DNA of 64,000 bases, taken from NCBI GenBank assembly GCA_002398365.1, contig DGYK01000063.1, positions 377,753 through 441,752 of the forward strand. The letters are read 5' to 3'. The notes under the pieces are model-generated. The model saw only the letters and a list, made by a program, of their open reading frames with translations. It did not search any database and was not told where the DNA came from. Of the stretch, positions 44,319 to 52,947 are shown one piece after another (positions within the stretch are counted from its first letter, which is position 1; the number at the start of each line of letters is the position of its first letter). The translations under genes were made by a program, and so were the position numbers. Source of the stretch: Flammeovirgaceae bacterium UBA5008 (lineage in GTDB: Bacteria; Bacteroidota; Bacteroidia; Cytophagales; Cyclobacteriaceae).

Positions 44319-45353
44319 GTGTTCGGCATCCGCTATCGATATTTATTTATTCTCTTTCTTACGGTCTACTCGTATATCAATTTGCAATTGACGGTGGGTG
44401 AGAGTTTGCTTACCAAACAATTCAGCGGTATTTATTTGTTTTTGGCCTTAGGTATTGTTGTCTTTTTTCTCTGGGAGCTGAATCGAATCACCGAATCGTT
44501 GCTGAGTAAAATTCAGAGCAGCATTAGTTTTGTAAAAAAAGCACATCCGCTTATCATTTTATTTCTGCTCAGTTTTCTGAATGTATTCATTGCTTCTTCG
44601 GTGTCGCTAGTTGCTTTAGATATTTTGCTGCACGTGCCGGTAATAGTTGACTATAACAATACCAAACTGTTATTGGCGTTCGGCTTTCGTGTCAATTTGT
44701 TTTTGCACTGTGTGAATGCGATTGTCTTTTTTATGAACAAACTAAAAAAGGCACAACTGGAAACAGAACAATTGAAGAAGATCACCATGGAAGCGCAATT
44801 CGAAGCGCTGCGCAACCAAATCAATCCGCATTTTATGTTTAATTGTTTCAACGTGCTCTCCACGTTGGTTTACAAAGATCCGGATGCTTCGGCCAAGTTT
44901 ATTACTCAAATCTCAAACGTATATCGGTACTTGTTAAATAGTCAGGAGCGCAAAGTGGTTTCCTTGCAGGACGAATTGTCCTTTATGGAATCGTATTTGT
45001 ATCTGCTTCAAATCCGCTATGGCGAAAACCTGATCGTTCAAAAAGAAATCAACACCAACCCTACGGATCATTACATTGCTCCCGCGGCATTACAGATGCT
45101 CATAGAAAATGCGATTAAGCATAACGTGGTCTCAAAAACCAATCCGCTCACCATTAAAATTTTTAGTACACCCAACGCCATTGTGGTTACCAACAATTTG
45201 CAGGAGAAACAAGTCAAAGAAGAGTCGACTAACCGTGGGCTACAAAATATTCAAAGCAGATATCAGTTATTAAGCGATGATCCGGTAATTGTGGATAAAA
45301 CAGAAACAGAATTTAGAGTGCAGATACCGTTATTACAATTGGCAGAGATATGA
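44319..45353 (+). CDS. LytS/YehU-type sensor histidine kinase (second pair)
   Basis: 344 residues from GTG 44319, preceded by a TATCTTCG promoter-like element (44289-44296). Four membrane helices occupy about residues 8-140, then a linker helix, then the His_kinase motif QINPHFMFNCFNVLSTLVY (His171), and the ATPase N-box LIENAIKHNVVSK. It overlaps the response regulator gene by ATGA. Compared with the kinase at 26134 the sensor part differs, so the two pairs probably respond to different cues. Confidence 0.92.
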   Translation: MFGIRYRYLFILFLTVYSYINLQLTVGESLLTKQFSGIYLFLALGIVVFFLWELNRITESLLSKIQSSISFVKKAHPLIILFLLSFLNVFIASSVSLVALDILLHVPVIVDYNNTKLLLAFGFRVNLFLHCVNAIVFFMNKLKKAQLETEQLKKITMEAQFEALRNQINPHFMFNCFNVLSTLVYKDPDASAKFITQISNVYRYLLNSQERKVVSLQDELSFMESYLYLLQIRYGENLIVQKEINTNPTDHYIAPAALQMLIENAIKHNVVSKTNPLTIKIFSTPNAIVVTNNLQEKQVKEESTNRGLQNIQSRYQLLSDDPVIVDKTETEFRVQIPLLQLAEI

Positions 45354-46114
45354 ATGTGTTGATTGCGGAAGATGAGGGGTTAGCAGCCGAGCGCTTGGTA
45401 TCGATGATTCAAAAATACGATTCCTCTATTTCGATTTTAGATCAGGTGGATACGGTTTCCCAGATAAGGCAGGCCATCGTCTCGGGTAAGAAAATAGATT
45501 TATTGTTTTTGGATATACAGCTGGCGGACGGAAAGAGTTTTGAAGTATTCGATTCGGTGAGCACTGATATTCCTATCGTTTTTACTACCGCTTACGACCA
45601 ATATGCACTCAAAGCATTTCAACACCATAGTATCGATTATTTGCTAAAACCCATTCAGCAAGAAGACCTCACTCGTGCGTTGGATAAATACAATCGCCTA
45701 AACAGCAAAACCCAAATTGATCCACAAACCCTTCAATCGCTACGCGAATTGATGGAACACAAAATTCCATCCTACAAGCAACGCATTGTCGTAAAGGCCG
45801 GCAACAAAATTACCTTCAAGCAAGCAGCCGATGCCGCGTATTTTTATGCGGATGGCAAGGAGGCTTATCTGGTCACACAGAAAGAAAACCGAAAACATTT
45901 GGTCGCGTACACATTGGAGGAATTGGAAGAGATGTTGCACCCGAATGACTTTTTCAGAATCAGCCGAAAGTATATCGTACGGGCCGATGCCATTGCCGAA
46001 GTGAAAGGCACCATGACCACCCGATTAGAAGTAAAACTAAACCAACCGTGTCAGCATGATTTGACCGTGAGCCGCGAGCGAACCGCTGACTTCAAAAAAT
46101 GGTTGGACCGATAA
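45350..46114 (+). CDS. LytTR-family response regulator (second pair)
   Basis: 254 residues: a receiver domain with Asp55 (LLFLDIQLADGKSF), Thr in FTTAYDQYA and Lys in YLLKPIQQ, then a LytTR DNA-binding domain (RIVVKAGNKITFKQ through FFRISRKYIVRADAIAEV). It follows the second kinase with a 4-bp overlap and precedes a small membrane protein gene by 22 bp. Confidence 0.94.
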   Translation: MNVLIAEDEGLAAERLVSMIQKYDSSISILDQVDTVSQIRQAIVSGKKIDLLFLDIQLADGKSFEVFDSVSTDIPIVFTTAYDQYALKAFQHHSIDYLLKPIQQEDLTRALDKYNRLNSKTQIDPQTLQSLRELMEHKIPSYKQRIVVKAGNKITFKQAADAAYFYADGKEAYLVTQKENRKHLVAYTLEELEEMLHPNDFFRISRKYIVRADAIAEVKGTMTTRLEVKLNQPCQHDLTVSRERTADFKKWLDR

Positions 46115-46136
46115 GCACCAGAAAAATACAGAACCT

Positions 46137-46487
46137 ATGATAAGGCCCATTTTATTTTTTATGTTGTGGATGATGACAACAGTAGGCTTTGGCCAGCAGG
46201 CACCCAGTACTGTTGAAGACCTGAAAGTGCAAGTATTGCAAATGCAACAAGATGTAGACAACATTCAGTTGAACTTAGTAACCTCGGAAAAGAAATTTAA
46301 GCGCGGTATCTTAGTGGCCACGATTGGTTATACCGTCACTATTACCGGTGGACTTTTGCTGGGCCGGTCAAATGACCAGCTTGGTCAAGTGTTGTTAGTG
46401 GCTGGCGGAGTTACCGGAGCGGTGGGCACTGTTTTGCTGGTAGATTCCTTTAAGTACCTGGGGCGAGCCGGCAGGAAAAAGAATTAA
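46137..46487 (+). CDS. Small membrane protein with coiled coil, in LytTR operon
   Basis: 116 residues: a signal peptide (ending TVGFGQ), a helical segment with a coiled-coil look (VEDLKVQVLQMQQDVDNIQLNL), then two hydrophobic segments at about 60-77 and 83-102 and a basic tail. I do not recognise a family. Co-transcription with the second LytS/LytTR pair is likely from the 22-bp gap. Its stop overlaps the convergent SnoaL-like gene by 4 bp. Confidence 0.65.
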   Translation: MIRPILFFMLWMMTTVGFGQQAPSTVEDLKVQVLQMQQDVDNIQLNLVTSEKKFKRGILVATIGYTVTITGGLLLGRSNDQLGQVLLVAGGVTGAVGTVLLVDSFKYLGRAGRKKN

Positions 46488-46957
46488 TCCCATACGTATT
46501 TCCACCTTCCATCTGACTGGCGCTTCCAAACGGTGTGAAAAATTCCTGTTTTAGTGATGATTTGACCGGAGCTATCAGGCAAATTCATTTTGTATTTCCC
46601 ATAAGTATAAGCCATATCCCCGGCTTCGCTTACAAAAACAGAGTCGGGTGCCCATTGCAGCCGCGCCTTGTCCAAACCAGCCTTTTTGTAAAAATCTAAA
46701 ATCGCTTCACGGCCATGAATTAATTCACCACGATTGATCGTGGCGTTTGCATCGGCAAATTCATAAAATGCCTGAGCGATGCTTTTCTCGCTTGCCATTT
46801 TTTCGAAGGCTGCTTCTGCTGCGACAATTTCTTGTTGGATGTTTTGAGCGTTCGGTTTGTCTTGGCATGAAATCATCAACATGCTGAAGCAGCCAATGAG
46901 AAAGAAGCCAAGGATATTAAGCTTCAGATTCGGTAATAGAAAAGATTTTCCACTCAT
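46484..46957 (-). CDS. SnoaL/DUF4440-like lipoprotein
   Basis: About 157 residues from 46957; an ATG at 46978 adds seven residues. The hydrophobic N-terminus ends LMISCQDK, a lipobox. The rest is an NTF2-like domain (QQEIVAAEAAFEKMASEKSIAQAFYEFADANATINRGELIHGREAI, then WAPDSVFVSEAGDMAYTYGKY, shown here in parts). Close relatives are usually annotated DUF4440. It may be a small-molecule binding or enzyme-like protein. Its 5' end overlaps the next upstream gene by about 41 bp. Confidence 0.8.
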   Translation of the reverse strand: MSGKSFLLPNLKLNILGFFLIGCFSMLMISCQDKPNAQNIQQEIVAAEAAFEKMASEKSIAQAFYEFADANATINRGELIHGREAILDFYKKAGLDKARLQWAPDSVFVSEAGDMAYTYGKYKMNLPDSSGQIITKTGIFHTVWKRQSDGRWKYVWD

Positions 46958-47300
46958 ACTCCTTTTCAAAATATTCAATCACGTGCATCTTCAATAGTTT
47001 TTCCTGCTCGAGCAAGTCGAAATGAGGAAGCTTTTTGATGAGTTTCCAGTGAGGCCAGCCGTCTTTATCGAGGCCTTCTAATTCGTAATAGCCGGCCAGA
47101 CTCAGCACTTTACAAATCGCAATGTGCATTAAGTCTTGCTTTTCTTCTTTTTCAAAACGCTGCGCGCCCCTGCCCAACTCTTGAACGCCAATTAAAAACA
47201 GAACTTCATTCAAATCTTTGGGCTTCTTTTGAATCTGCTTTTCAATTTCCTTCAAAAGGTAATTCCACTGTCGCTCCAAATCCAGGTCACGCTTAAACAT
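46917..47300 (-). CDS. Conserved hypothetical protein
   Basis: 127 residues, soluble and helical with no signal peptide. Segments such as NEVLFLIGVQELGRGAQRF and MHIAICKVLSLAGYYELEG look conserved. I recall similar unannotated proteins in Bacteroidota but cannot name a family. It lies between the CMD-family gene (3 bp gap) and the SnoaL-like gene (overlap), so the three are probably one transcript. Confidence 0.7.
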   Translation of the reverse strand: MFKRDLDLERQWNYLLKEIEKQIQKKPKDLNEVLFLIGVQELGRGAQRFEKEEKQDLMHIAICKVLSLAGYYELEGLDKDGWPHWKLIKKLPHFDLLEQEKLLKMHVIEYFEKEYEWKIFSITESEA

Positions 47301-47303
47301 AGC

Positions 47304-47642
47304 TTACTTGTTCAGTTCTTCCCAATATTCAAATGCCCTACGCAAATGCGGAATCACAATGGTTCCGCCCACAAGCGTTGCAACACCCATTGCTTCGTGT
47401 ACTTCGGCTGTCGAAAAATTCAATTCTTTGCACTTTCCCAAGTGATATTTAACACAGTCATCGCAACGTAGCACGAGCGAGCAAGTCAACCCGATTAGTT
47501 CTTTCGACTTTACATCGAGAGCGCCCGCCTGGTAGGCATTGGTATCAAGGTTAAATATTCGCTTAATGATCAGATTATCTGCCTCCAGAATTTTTTCATT
47601 CATCTGGCTGCGATAGGAGTTAAATTGTTCGACAAGACCCAT
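47304..47642 (-). CDS. Carboxymuconolactone decarboxylase family protein (AhpD-like)
   Basis: 112 residues. The all-helical CMD domain is recognisable from LTCSLVLRCDDCVKYHLGKC, which contains a CxxC-type pair followed by the conserved His, and from EVHEAMGVATLVGGTIVIPHLRRAFEYW. The CxxCxxxH pattern matches AhpD-type peroxidase/reductase proteins rather than the true decarboxylase. It is first in a three-gene group read leftwards. Confidence 0.88.
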   Translation of the reverse strand: MGLVEQFNSYRSQMNEKILEADNLIIKRIFNLDTNAYQAGALDVKSKELIGLTCSLVLRCDDCVKYHLGKCKELNFSTAEVHEAMGVATLVGGTIVIPHLRRAFEYWEELNK

Positions 47643-47837
47643 ATAGTTTCAACAAAGTTTGAGCTGCAAAAGTAACCACTAATCCATCCACCGGAAAATT
47701 CAATTTAGAACCTACAAAAAAGCTCAAAGATGGGCGCCATTCGGCAAGTTTGTCGAACCTCCTTTTTGTAAAATATTCGTAGAATCGTGCGTTTACCGAA
47801 TTTTTAGTAGCTTCGCGCCTCATTAACTTGTCATCAG

Positions 47838-48674
47838 ATGAAACTCTCATATTCGTTTGTAGGAGCCTTTTTTGTTTGGTGCCTGGTGGCATCACAGTGG
47901 TATATAATTGGAGTAAAAGGGGTCTCTACCGATCCGGCTCAGTTCAATTCACAGGCCGCGACTACGGCCATATTTGAAATTCTCGTCATGCTCGTGGTAG
48001 CGGTTTTCATCGGTTTTGCGATTGCCTGGTATCAACAACAAAATACGATTGACCAAACAAAGAAAGCTTCTACCAATGCTTTGCTGGAAGAAAAGAAGCA
48101 ATTACAGGAAATGAAAGCAGCTTCGATGCGCAGTGTGCGAGATATGGAATTGAATTTGGTTCGCACCGAGGCAGTGTTGAAAGAAGATAATCATCGAATA
48201 GCTGAAGAAAGCGAACGACTTAAAGCTGCGCTGCAGGAGAAAGATGAAACGGTGGCTCTTTTGAAAGAGGAGCTACACACCTTGCGTCCGAAAATTCAAT
48301 TGGCGGATGTTGAGTTGGGAAGGTATGCTATGCAAATCAAGCAACTGGAGATGCAGTTGGTGAATGAGAAAATGATTACCGATGGCCTGAAACAGGAACT
48401 GGAAAAAGCTCATACCCCTAAACGTAAACCGGCAGAAACGCTGATCGAGAAAGTATCAGAGAAAAACAGAGACGATCTTAAAATGATTTCCGGAATAGGA
48501 CCTGTGATCGAAAGCAAGCTCAATGCAATTGGCATTTATACTTTTAAACAGATCAGTGAGTTTACACCGGAAACGATCGACTACGTAACATCATCCATCA
48601 AATTTTTCCCCGATCGAATCGGTAGAGATAATTGGATTGGCCAGGCAGCAGCCTTAATGCGGCACAGAAAATAA
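47838..48674 (+). CDS. Membrane protein with coiled coil and C-terminal HhH domain
   Basis: 278 residues: two membrane helices (about 5-23 and 46-66), a long coiled coil from about 70 to 205 (many Lys, Glu, Gln), and a C-terminal helix-hairpin-helix domain (DDLKMISGIGPVIESKLNAIGIYTFKQISE, shown in part), then an FFPDRIGRDNWIGQA tail. The HhH part resembles the DUF4332/ribosomal-L21-like C-terminal domain of other Bacteroidota proteins and may bind nucleic acid or protein. A TAGCTTCG promoter-like element lies 23 bp upstream of the ATG. Confidence 0.82.
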   Translation: MKLSYSFVGAFFVWCLVASQWYIIGVKGVSTDPAQFNSQAATTAIFEILVMLVVAVFIGFAIAWYQQQNTIDQTKKASTNALLEEKKQLQEMKAASMRSVRDMELNLVRTEAVLKEDNHRIAEESERLKAALQEKDETVALLKEELHTLRPKIQLADVELGRYAMQIKQLEMQLVNEKMITDGLKQELEKAHTPKRKPAETLIEKVSEKNRDDLKMISGIGPVIESKLNAIGIYTFKQISEFTPETIDYVTSSIKFFPDRIGRDNWIGQAAALMRHRK

Positions 48675-48708
48675 GCAGGTTAAGTTTCTTGGTAGACCAA
48701 ATTCTACG

Positions 48709-49299
48709 TTAAGGCAAATACATTTTTTCGATCTCCCACTCGAGTCCTGCCAATACTTTACTGGCAAATGTGCCAGTTTTCAGGGTGTATGAAGCATACT
48801 TGCCATCTTCAAGCAGATCGATAATCACCACCTTATGATCAAAGTCGATAAAATAGATTTCGGGCACCAAGTTATTTTGGTAGAGCGGACGTTTTTCTTC
48901 CAAATCTAATTTACGAGTGGAGGGCGAAATTATTTCAATGACCAGATCAGGAGTACCGTTAAATCGGTCGTTGGCATATTTTCCTGAATTTTTATTTGCA
49001 ACGAAAAAAATGTCTGGTTCAGGATGGTAACTACTCGATAAACCTACAGAAAGTCGAGATCCAAAAACTTTGCCTAATTGATCTTTTTTTACAAAAAGAT
49101 TTAATTGAGTAATCAACTCAACAAAAATCTGTTCATGAATAACACTTGCTCCCATTTGTATATGAATAAATCCATTAACAAAATCAGCCTTGGTTTCTTC
49201 CAAAGCATAAAATTCATCTAAGCTGCCAGCAACCGTGATGAGGGAGTCATGTTTGTTGAGGAGTCGTTCCAAACCAATATCTTTTTCTGCAACGATCAT
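48709..49299 (-). CDS. Uma2 family (DUF820) restriction-endonuclease-like protein
   Basis: 196 residues with the PD-(D/E)XK-like Uma2 pattern: SSYHPEPDIFFVANKN carries the Asp, and GTPDLVIEIISPSTRKLD carries the Glu. EKRPLYQNNLVPEIYFIDFD carries the Lys and a Pro-Glu element. These proteins are very numerous in cyanobacteria and some Bacteroidota and often lie in accessory regions. Role and substrate are unknown; a mobile-element or restriction link is possible but nothing here shows it. Confidence 0.92.
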   Translation of the reverse strand: MIVAEKDIGLERLLNKHDSLITVAGSLDEFYALEETKADFVNGFIHIQMGASVIHEQIFVELITQLNLFVKKDQLGKVFGSRLSVGLSSSYHPEPDIFFVANKNSGKYANDRFNGTPDLVIEIISPSTRKLDLEEKRPLYQNNLVPEIYFIDFDHKVVIIDLLEDGKYASYTLKTGTFASKVLAGLEWEIEKMYLP

Positions 49300-49425
49300 T
49301 TCGATATTTGTCTTTGTCCTTTTAACAAATCTACAAATTTCTATAAAAACTAATCTTTAGTATCTCAACCGATCTTACGGCAATCCAAAATGTGGGTATT
49401 TACCAATGTCTTACTATCTTTCGAG

Positions 49426-50061
49426 ATGCTCAACCGATTTCCCAACGACCGCGTCAATAATTTTTGCGATGCCGTATTTGCCATCGCCATGACTTTGCTG
49501 ATTCTGGAAATAAAAATTCCTACGGCTGCAGATTTAACGAGTCATGGAACCTCCGGTGTTTTGCTCCGCCTCATCCCTAGTTTTGTAGGATTCTTCATCA
49601 GCTTTTTAGTAACCGCACTATATTGGCGTGCACACTTGATTTTGGCTCAGTTTGTAAAAACGTACGATAACCGATTGTTATGGCTTACCGTTTGGCTGCT
49701 GATGTCGGTAGTACTTTTGCCATTCTCCACAGCTTTCTATTCAAAGTATTTTGCTCTTAACGGACCCTTCGTTGTTTACTGCGTCAATCTGGTGATGATT
49801 GGAGTTTTTAATTTAGTGATGGTTAACTACATTGTAAAGAAAGAAGGATACAGCGAAACACTTACTCCATTAGTGGCTGCCCGTTTGCGCTTTCGCGCGA
49901 TGATAGCACCTGCCATTTGGTTGTTATCCGGTATTTGGGTTTTCGTGGAACCGAATTCGGCCCGCTACTTATTTATCTTGATTTTTATTCTACAAGCTAT
50001 TGGCGAGCGCAGATTGGATCGCAAAGAAAAGGCTGCATTGAACACTTCTGAGAAACAATAG
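49426..50061 (+). CDS. TMEM175-family ion channel-like protein
   Basis: About 211 residues from 49426 (223 from ATG 49390). Six predicted membrane helices; the first carries DRVNNFCDAVFAIAMTLLILEI, matching the TMEM175/DUF1211 motif R-x3-FxDAVFAIAxTLL, here with Cys where most have Ser. TMEM175 proteins are potassium-permeable channels in bacteria and lysosomes; selectivity here is inferred. The length suits the bacterial half-size form that assembles as a tetramer. The start choice is uncertain because both ATGs are plausible. Confidence 0.88.
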   Translation: MLNRFPNDRVNNFCDAVFAIAMTLLILEIKIPTAADLTSHGTSGVLLRLIPSFVGFFISFLVTALYWRAHLILAQFVKTYDNRLLWLTVWLLMSVVLLPFSTAFYSKYFALNGPFVVYCVNLVMIGVFNLVMVNYIVKKEGYSETLTPLVAARLRFRAMIAPAIWLLSGIWVFVEPNSARYLFILIFILQAIGERRLDRKEKAALNTSEKQ

Positions 50062-50064
50062 AAT

Positions 50065-50670
50065 TTATCGATCAGCATCTAGCTTTAGAACAAGGTGAAA
50101 CCCTACATGTAATTGTTGATCTACTTTTACCAAACCCATCATGTGTTTGGGTGCTTCTAAGTTAAAATCGGCAAACAGAAATTGTCGGCCACCTTTTAAG
50201 TGAATCAAACCGGCTGGCGTAGTGGAAATGGAACAATCCATTTCAAACAACTTGCTTACTCCTGATAATGAAATGCGCACAACACTTTTAAATTTTTCTT
50301 CTCCGGATTTGTAGGAAGGTGTCCGCTCAAAAGAGATAAAGTCAATTAGAATAGCGGGGTGCGTTTTGCTATTAATCGTCTTTCGGAAATCAGCGGTCAT
50401 CGGTGCAATGCCACAATCAAAGCTGCGTGCATCCAGCGACACTTCGCCTTTTACAAATACAGGCCGCACATTTCTACCACCTTCATGCAGTACTAATGTG
50501 TCGCTACCGACATAGCGTGAGATAGAACAACTGTACGAATTTACATTGGTTTTCCCATCAATAATTAATCGGCTGTCCGGCAATACAATCAATCGATGGA
50601 CAAGTACATTATCAGACCGAAAACCGGAGAGCGTTAAAGAAAGTACTAGAAAGAAGAGAAGTTTTTTCAC
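50065..50670 (-). CDS. YceI-like periplasmic lipid-binding protein (divergent)
   Basis: 201 residues with a signal peptide and a beta-rich YceI-like fold: RLIIDGKTNVNSYSCSIS at the start replaces the usual T-S-x-x-H-x-W, but FVKGEVSLDARSFDCG, INSKTHPAILIDFISFER and FNLEAPKHMMGLVKVDQQL match the family. YceI proteins bind isoprenoid or lipid-like ligands in the periplasm. It is the last gene of a cluster with a porin and a second YceI. Confidence 0.82.
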   Translation of the reverse strand: MKKLLFFLVLSLTLSGFRSDNVLVHRLIVLPDSRLIIDGKTNVNSYSCSISRYVGSDTLVLHEGGRNVRPVFVKGEVSLDARSFDCGIAPMTADFRKTINSKTHPAILIDFISFERTPSYKSGEEKFKSVVRISLSGVSKLFEMDCSISTTPAGLIHLKGGRQFLFADFNLEAPKHMMGLVKVDQQLHVGFHLVLKLDADR

Positions 50671-50685
50671 ACGATTAAATTAGTA

Positions 50686-50726
50686 TAAAAAAAGAAATTC
50701 CGGCCGATGAAATCACCAGCCGGAAT
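50686..50726 (-). terminator. Intrinsic terminator downstream of the porin gene
   Basis: A perfect 8-bp stem (ATTCCGGC with GCCGGAAT) with a 14-base loop. On the minus strand it is followed by a T-rich run. It lies 16 bp after the porin stop and so separates the porin from the YceI-like gene to its left. Confidence 0.7.
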
Positions 50727-50742
50727 GTTCTTACAACAAAAC

Positions 50743-52260
50743 CTAAAAACCAATTACTCCCTGGATCACCAAGCCGTCAAACTTGCCACCACTTAAGATA
50801 TTGTCGGTTGGGTAGTCATTATATTTTTGAGACACATATTCAGCTTTGAAGAGCACGTTTTTGGTAATGAACCAGCCAGCACCAAAACTTGTGCGGTCAA
50901 TCGATACATCTTTACGTGTGCCTTGGCTAATGCTACTAGCAGTAGTACTTTGGCCGAATACAGCCGTGCCGGAAACAGTATTGTATTTAGCACCAACATA
51001 GTACTTTTCGTCTTTACCAAAACGATACACCACATCAGCTTCTAATTGAGTGAACTTGCGATTAGGCAGTTTGCTAAACGTTGGCAATGTAGGGTTGCTA
51101 TATTTTACTTCCCCATTTTCTACTTGGCTGTTTCCTTCAGCTACTTCATAGGTGCCGAAGAATTCGATGCCTCCCATTTTCACAAAAGGATTGATCATGA
51201 AAGCCGTTACGTTATCTTTAAAGCCGGGGTTAACTCTTCCTGAGAAAGCATTGCCGGTTAAAGTAGCACTAACAGGTTCCATTACATATTGATAGTTTGA
51301 ACCGGTTCTGTCGCCACCATAAAGAGTGTTGCTGATAGAAGAAGCGGTGCTATAGAAAGAACCGGTTAAACGTACGCGCGTTTTGTCATTGATATTTTTA
51401 TCGAAGCCAAACTTACCATAAACAGATGGTCTTCTGTCATCAGGTTTTGAAACGCTACCTTGAATTTCACCATCGGTGATACCAATCATAGCAATCAGTC
51501 CGGATTTGCGCCAGTATAATTCGCCACCAATTTCCGTATTGAACGCATCCATTATGTTTCCTTCCATGAAAGGATTGTAGATCGCATTACCGCCATCGGT
51601 TCTTCTGAAGTGAGCATCACCATAGTTGATTTCCATGTGACCAACTTTCAACGTTAAGTTTTTCCACAGTTTGTTGAAGAACTCGCTGCCCAGAAAACCT
51701 ACTTTGTCAATTTGGAAATAACCACCTTTTACCCAGAATTCATTGTGGTGGTGAGAAGACATGTAAGAAACCAAACTCACACGTACACCATCCGTCAATT
51801 GCACATCGATATTAAAGTTAGCTTGTGCCAGCGGAAATCCACCAGCTTGTTGATATAAGGCAGTTGTATTTGTATACAAAGCGTTGGTTGCGGTATTGAT
51901 ATAACCACCATATACATTGGGATCGACAGCAATATTTGGAACTACTGCTCCGGTTCCATCAAGCTTAGTGTTGAATATACCCGTGCCAACACCGGTTTCA
52001 AAACCACCACCACCAGAAAGTATTGCGCGAGCGGCATTGCTATGGCTGATGTTTTGATAGCCTTGTGTAAAGTTTGCACCGAATCGAATCTTAAGACCAT
52101 CGAAAGGAATCGTATCTACGCGTGTAGTTTCAAAAACATTGACGCCTGTCTTATCATACGCACGAAAAAATTGGAGCGGTGGTTGAACCTGAGCCATCGA
52201 TGCTGAAGTCAACAGCATGAGACCAAAAAGTAGTTTGAGAATTGAAAATTTAGTTTTCAT
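50743..52260 (-). CDS. Outer-membrane beta-barrel porin-like protein
   Basis: 505 residues with a signal peptide (ending SASMAQ) and alternating beta-strand patterns with many aromatic residues, such as LKIRFGANFTQGYQNIS, NLTLKVGHMEINYGDAHF and FTQLEADVVYRFGKDEKYYVGAKYNTV. It ends with strands terminating FDGLVIQGVIGF, a typical C-terminal aromatic. No plug domain is present, so it is a porin- or channel-type barrel rather than a TonB receptor. The substrate is unknown. A YceI gene sits on each side in the same orientation. Confidence 0.84.
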   Translation of the reverse strand: MKTKFSILKLLFGLMLLTSASMAQVQPPLQFFRAYDKTGVNVFETTRVDTIPFDGLKIRFGANFTQGYQNISHSNAARAILSGGGGFETGVGTGIFNTKLDGTGAVVPNIAVDPNVYGGYINTATNALYTNTTALYQQAGGFPLAQANFNIDVQLTDGVRVSLVSYMSSHHHNEFWVKGGYFQIDKVGFLGSEFFNKLWKNLTLKVGHMEINYGDAHFRRTDGGNAIYNPFMEGNIMDAFNTEIGGELYWRKSGLIAMIGITDGEIQGSVSKPDDRRPSVYGKFGFDKNINDKTRVRLTGSFYSTASSISNTLYGGDRTGSNYQYVMEPVSATLTGNAFSGRVNPGFKDNVTAFMINPFVKMGGIEFFGTYEVAEGNSQVENGEVKYSNPTLPTFSKLPNRKFTQLEADVVYRFGKDEKYYVGAKYNTVSGTAVFGQSTTASSISQGTRKDVSIDRTSFGAGWFITKNVLFKAEYVSQKYNDYPTDNILSGGKFDGLVIQGVIGF

Positions 52261-52286
52261 AAAAAATTGGGTTTTAAGGTTGATCG

Positions 52287-52862
52287 TTAGATTTTAACTG
52301 CTGCTAATGGTAGGTTGAAACTGATGGTGATTTCATCTCCGGTTTTGACGGTGCCAAACATGAACACCGGAGCTTCTACCTGAAAATCACTCATCTTGAT
52401 TTTTTTACTGCCGGTGCAAATGAGTGTGCCATTGGTATTGCTGCAGGTGGCTTCAATCTGAACCGGTTTCGTTACTCCTGCGATGGTTAGGTTACCAGAA
52501 GCCTGCACAACATTTTTTTGAATGGTGGCGGACAAGACGGTGAACTGAATGCTTTTAAACTTGTCTGTTTTTAAAGCGGTGTATGCATTTTTATCCATCG
52601 CTTTGTGCGCACTTTTCAGGCTGGTAGCCGGTATAGTAAGCGTAAGCGATTTCAGTTGTGCGATACCCGCTGAGGAAGCCTCGAGCGAAGCCTGCACATT
52701 CAATTCCAATGACGTCATCGTCCAATCATGAAGGGTAGATGTGCCTGCAATGGTAACATACGAATCGGCTGCTTGCTTGTAATTGACTTGCCCAACAGAC
52801 CACAGCGTGCTGCCACATAAGAAAAGAAGAATTAGAAATTTTTGGGTTTTGGTTTTGTTCAT
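52287..52862 (-). CDS. YceI family periplasmic protein
   Basis: About 191 residues from ATG 52862 (MNKTKTQKFLILLFLCG, signal peptide ending SVGQ). The YceI motifs are canonical: VTIAGTSTLHDWTM, MDKNAYTALKTDKFKSIQFTV, GNLTIAGVTKPVQIEATCS and FNLPLAAVKI. It should bind a lipophilic or isoprenoid ligand. It is the first gene of the YceI-porin-YceI group and is divergent from the MarR regulator gene across a spacer with a long inverted repeat. Confidence 0.92.
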   Translation of the reverse strand: MNKTKTQKFLILLFLCGSTLWSVGQVNYKQAADSYVTIAGTSTLHDWTMTSLELNVQASLEASSAGIAQLKSLTLTIPATSLKSAHKAMDKNAYTALKTDKFKSIQFTVLSATIQKNVVQASGNLTIAGVTKPVQIEATCSNTNGTLICTGSKKIKMSDFQVEAPVFMFGTVKTGDEITISFNLPLAAVKI

Positions 52863-52947
52863 AACAGCTTGGTTTTGTTGAGTCAAAGGTGGCCGCTATG
52901 CCCCACCCAGGGAATGATTATTCACCAGCTATCACTATGATTTTTAG

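Noticed and set aside
45290..45298. Perfect DnaA box TGTGGATAA inside a kinase gene
   Set aside because: It is an isolated match within coding sequence; about two such matches are expected by chance in the window. The same holds for the box at 24497-24505.
46917..46957. Overlap between the SnoaL-like and upstream genes as a frameshift
   Set aside because: Both proteins look complete with their own start and stop, so a normal overlap explains it.
48709..49299. Uma2 gene as a sign of a mobile or restriction island
   Set aside because: No flanking repeats, integrase, transposase or methyltransferase partner is present and the surrounding genes look like ordinary chromosome.
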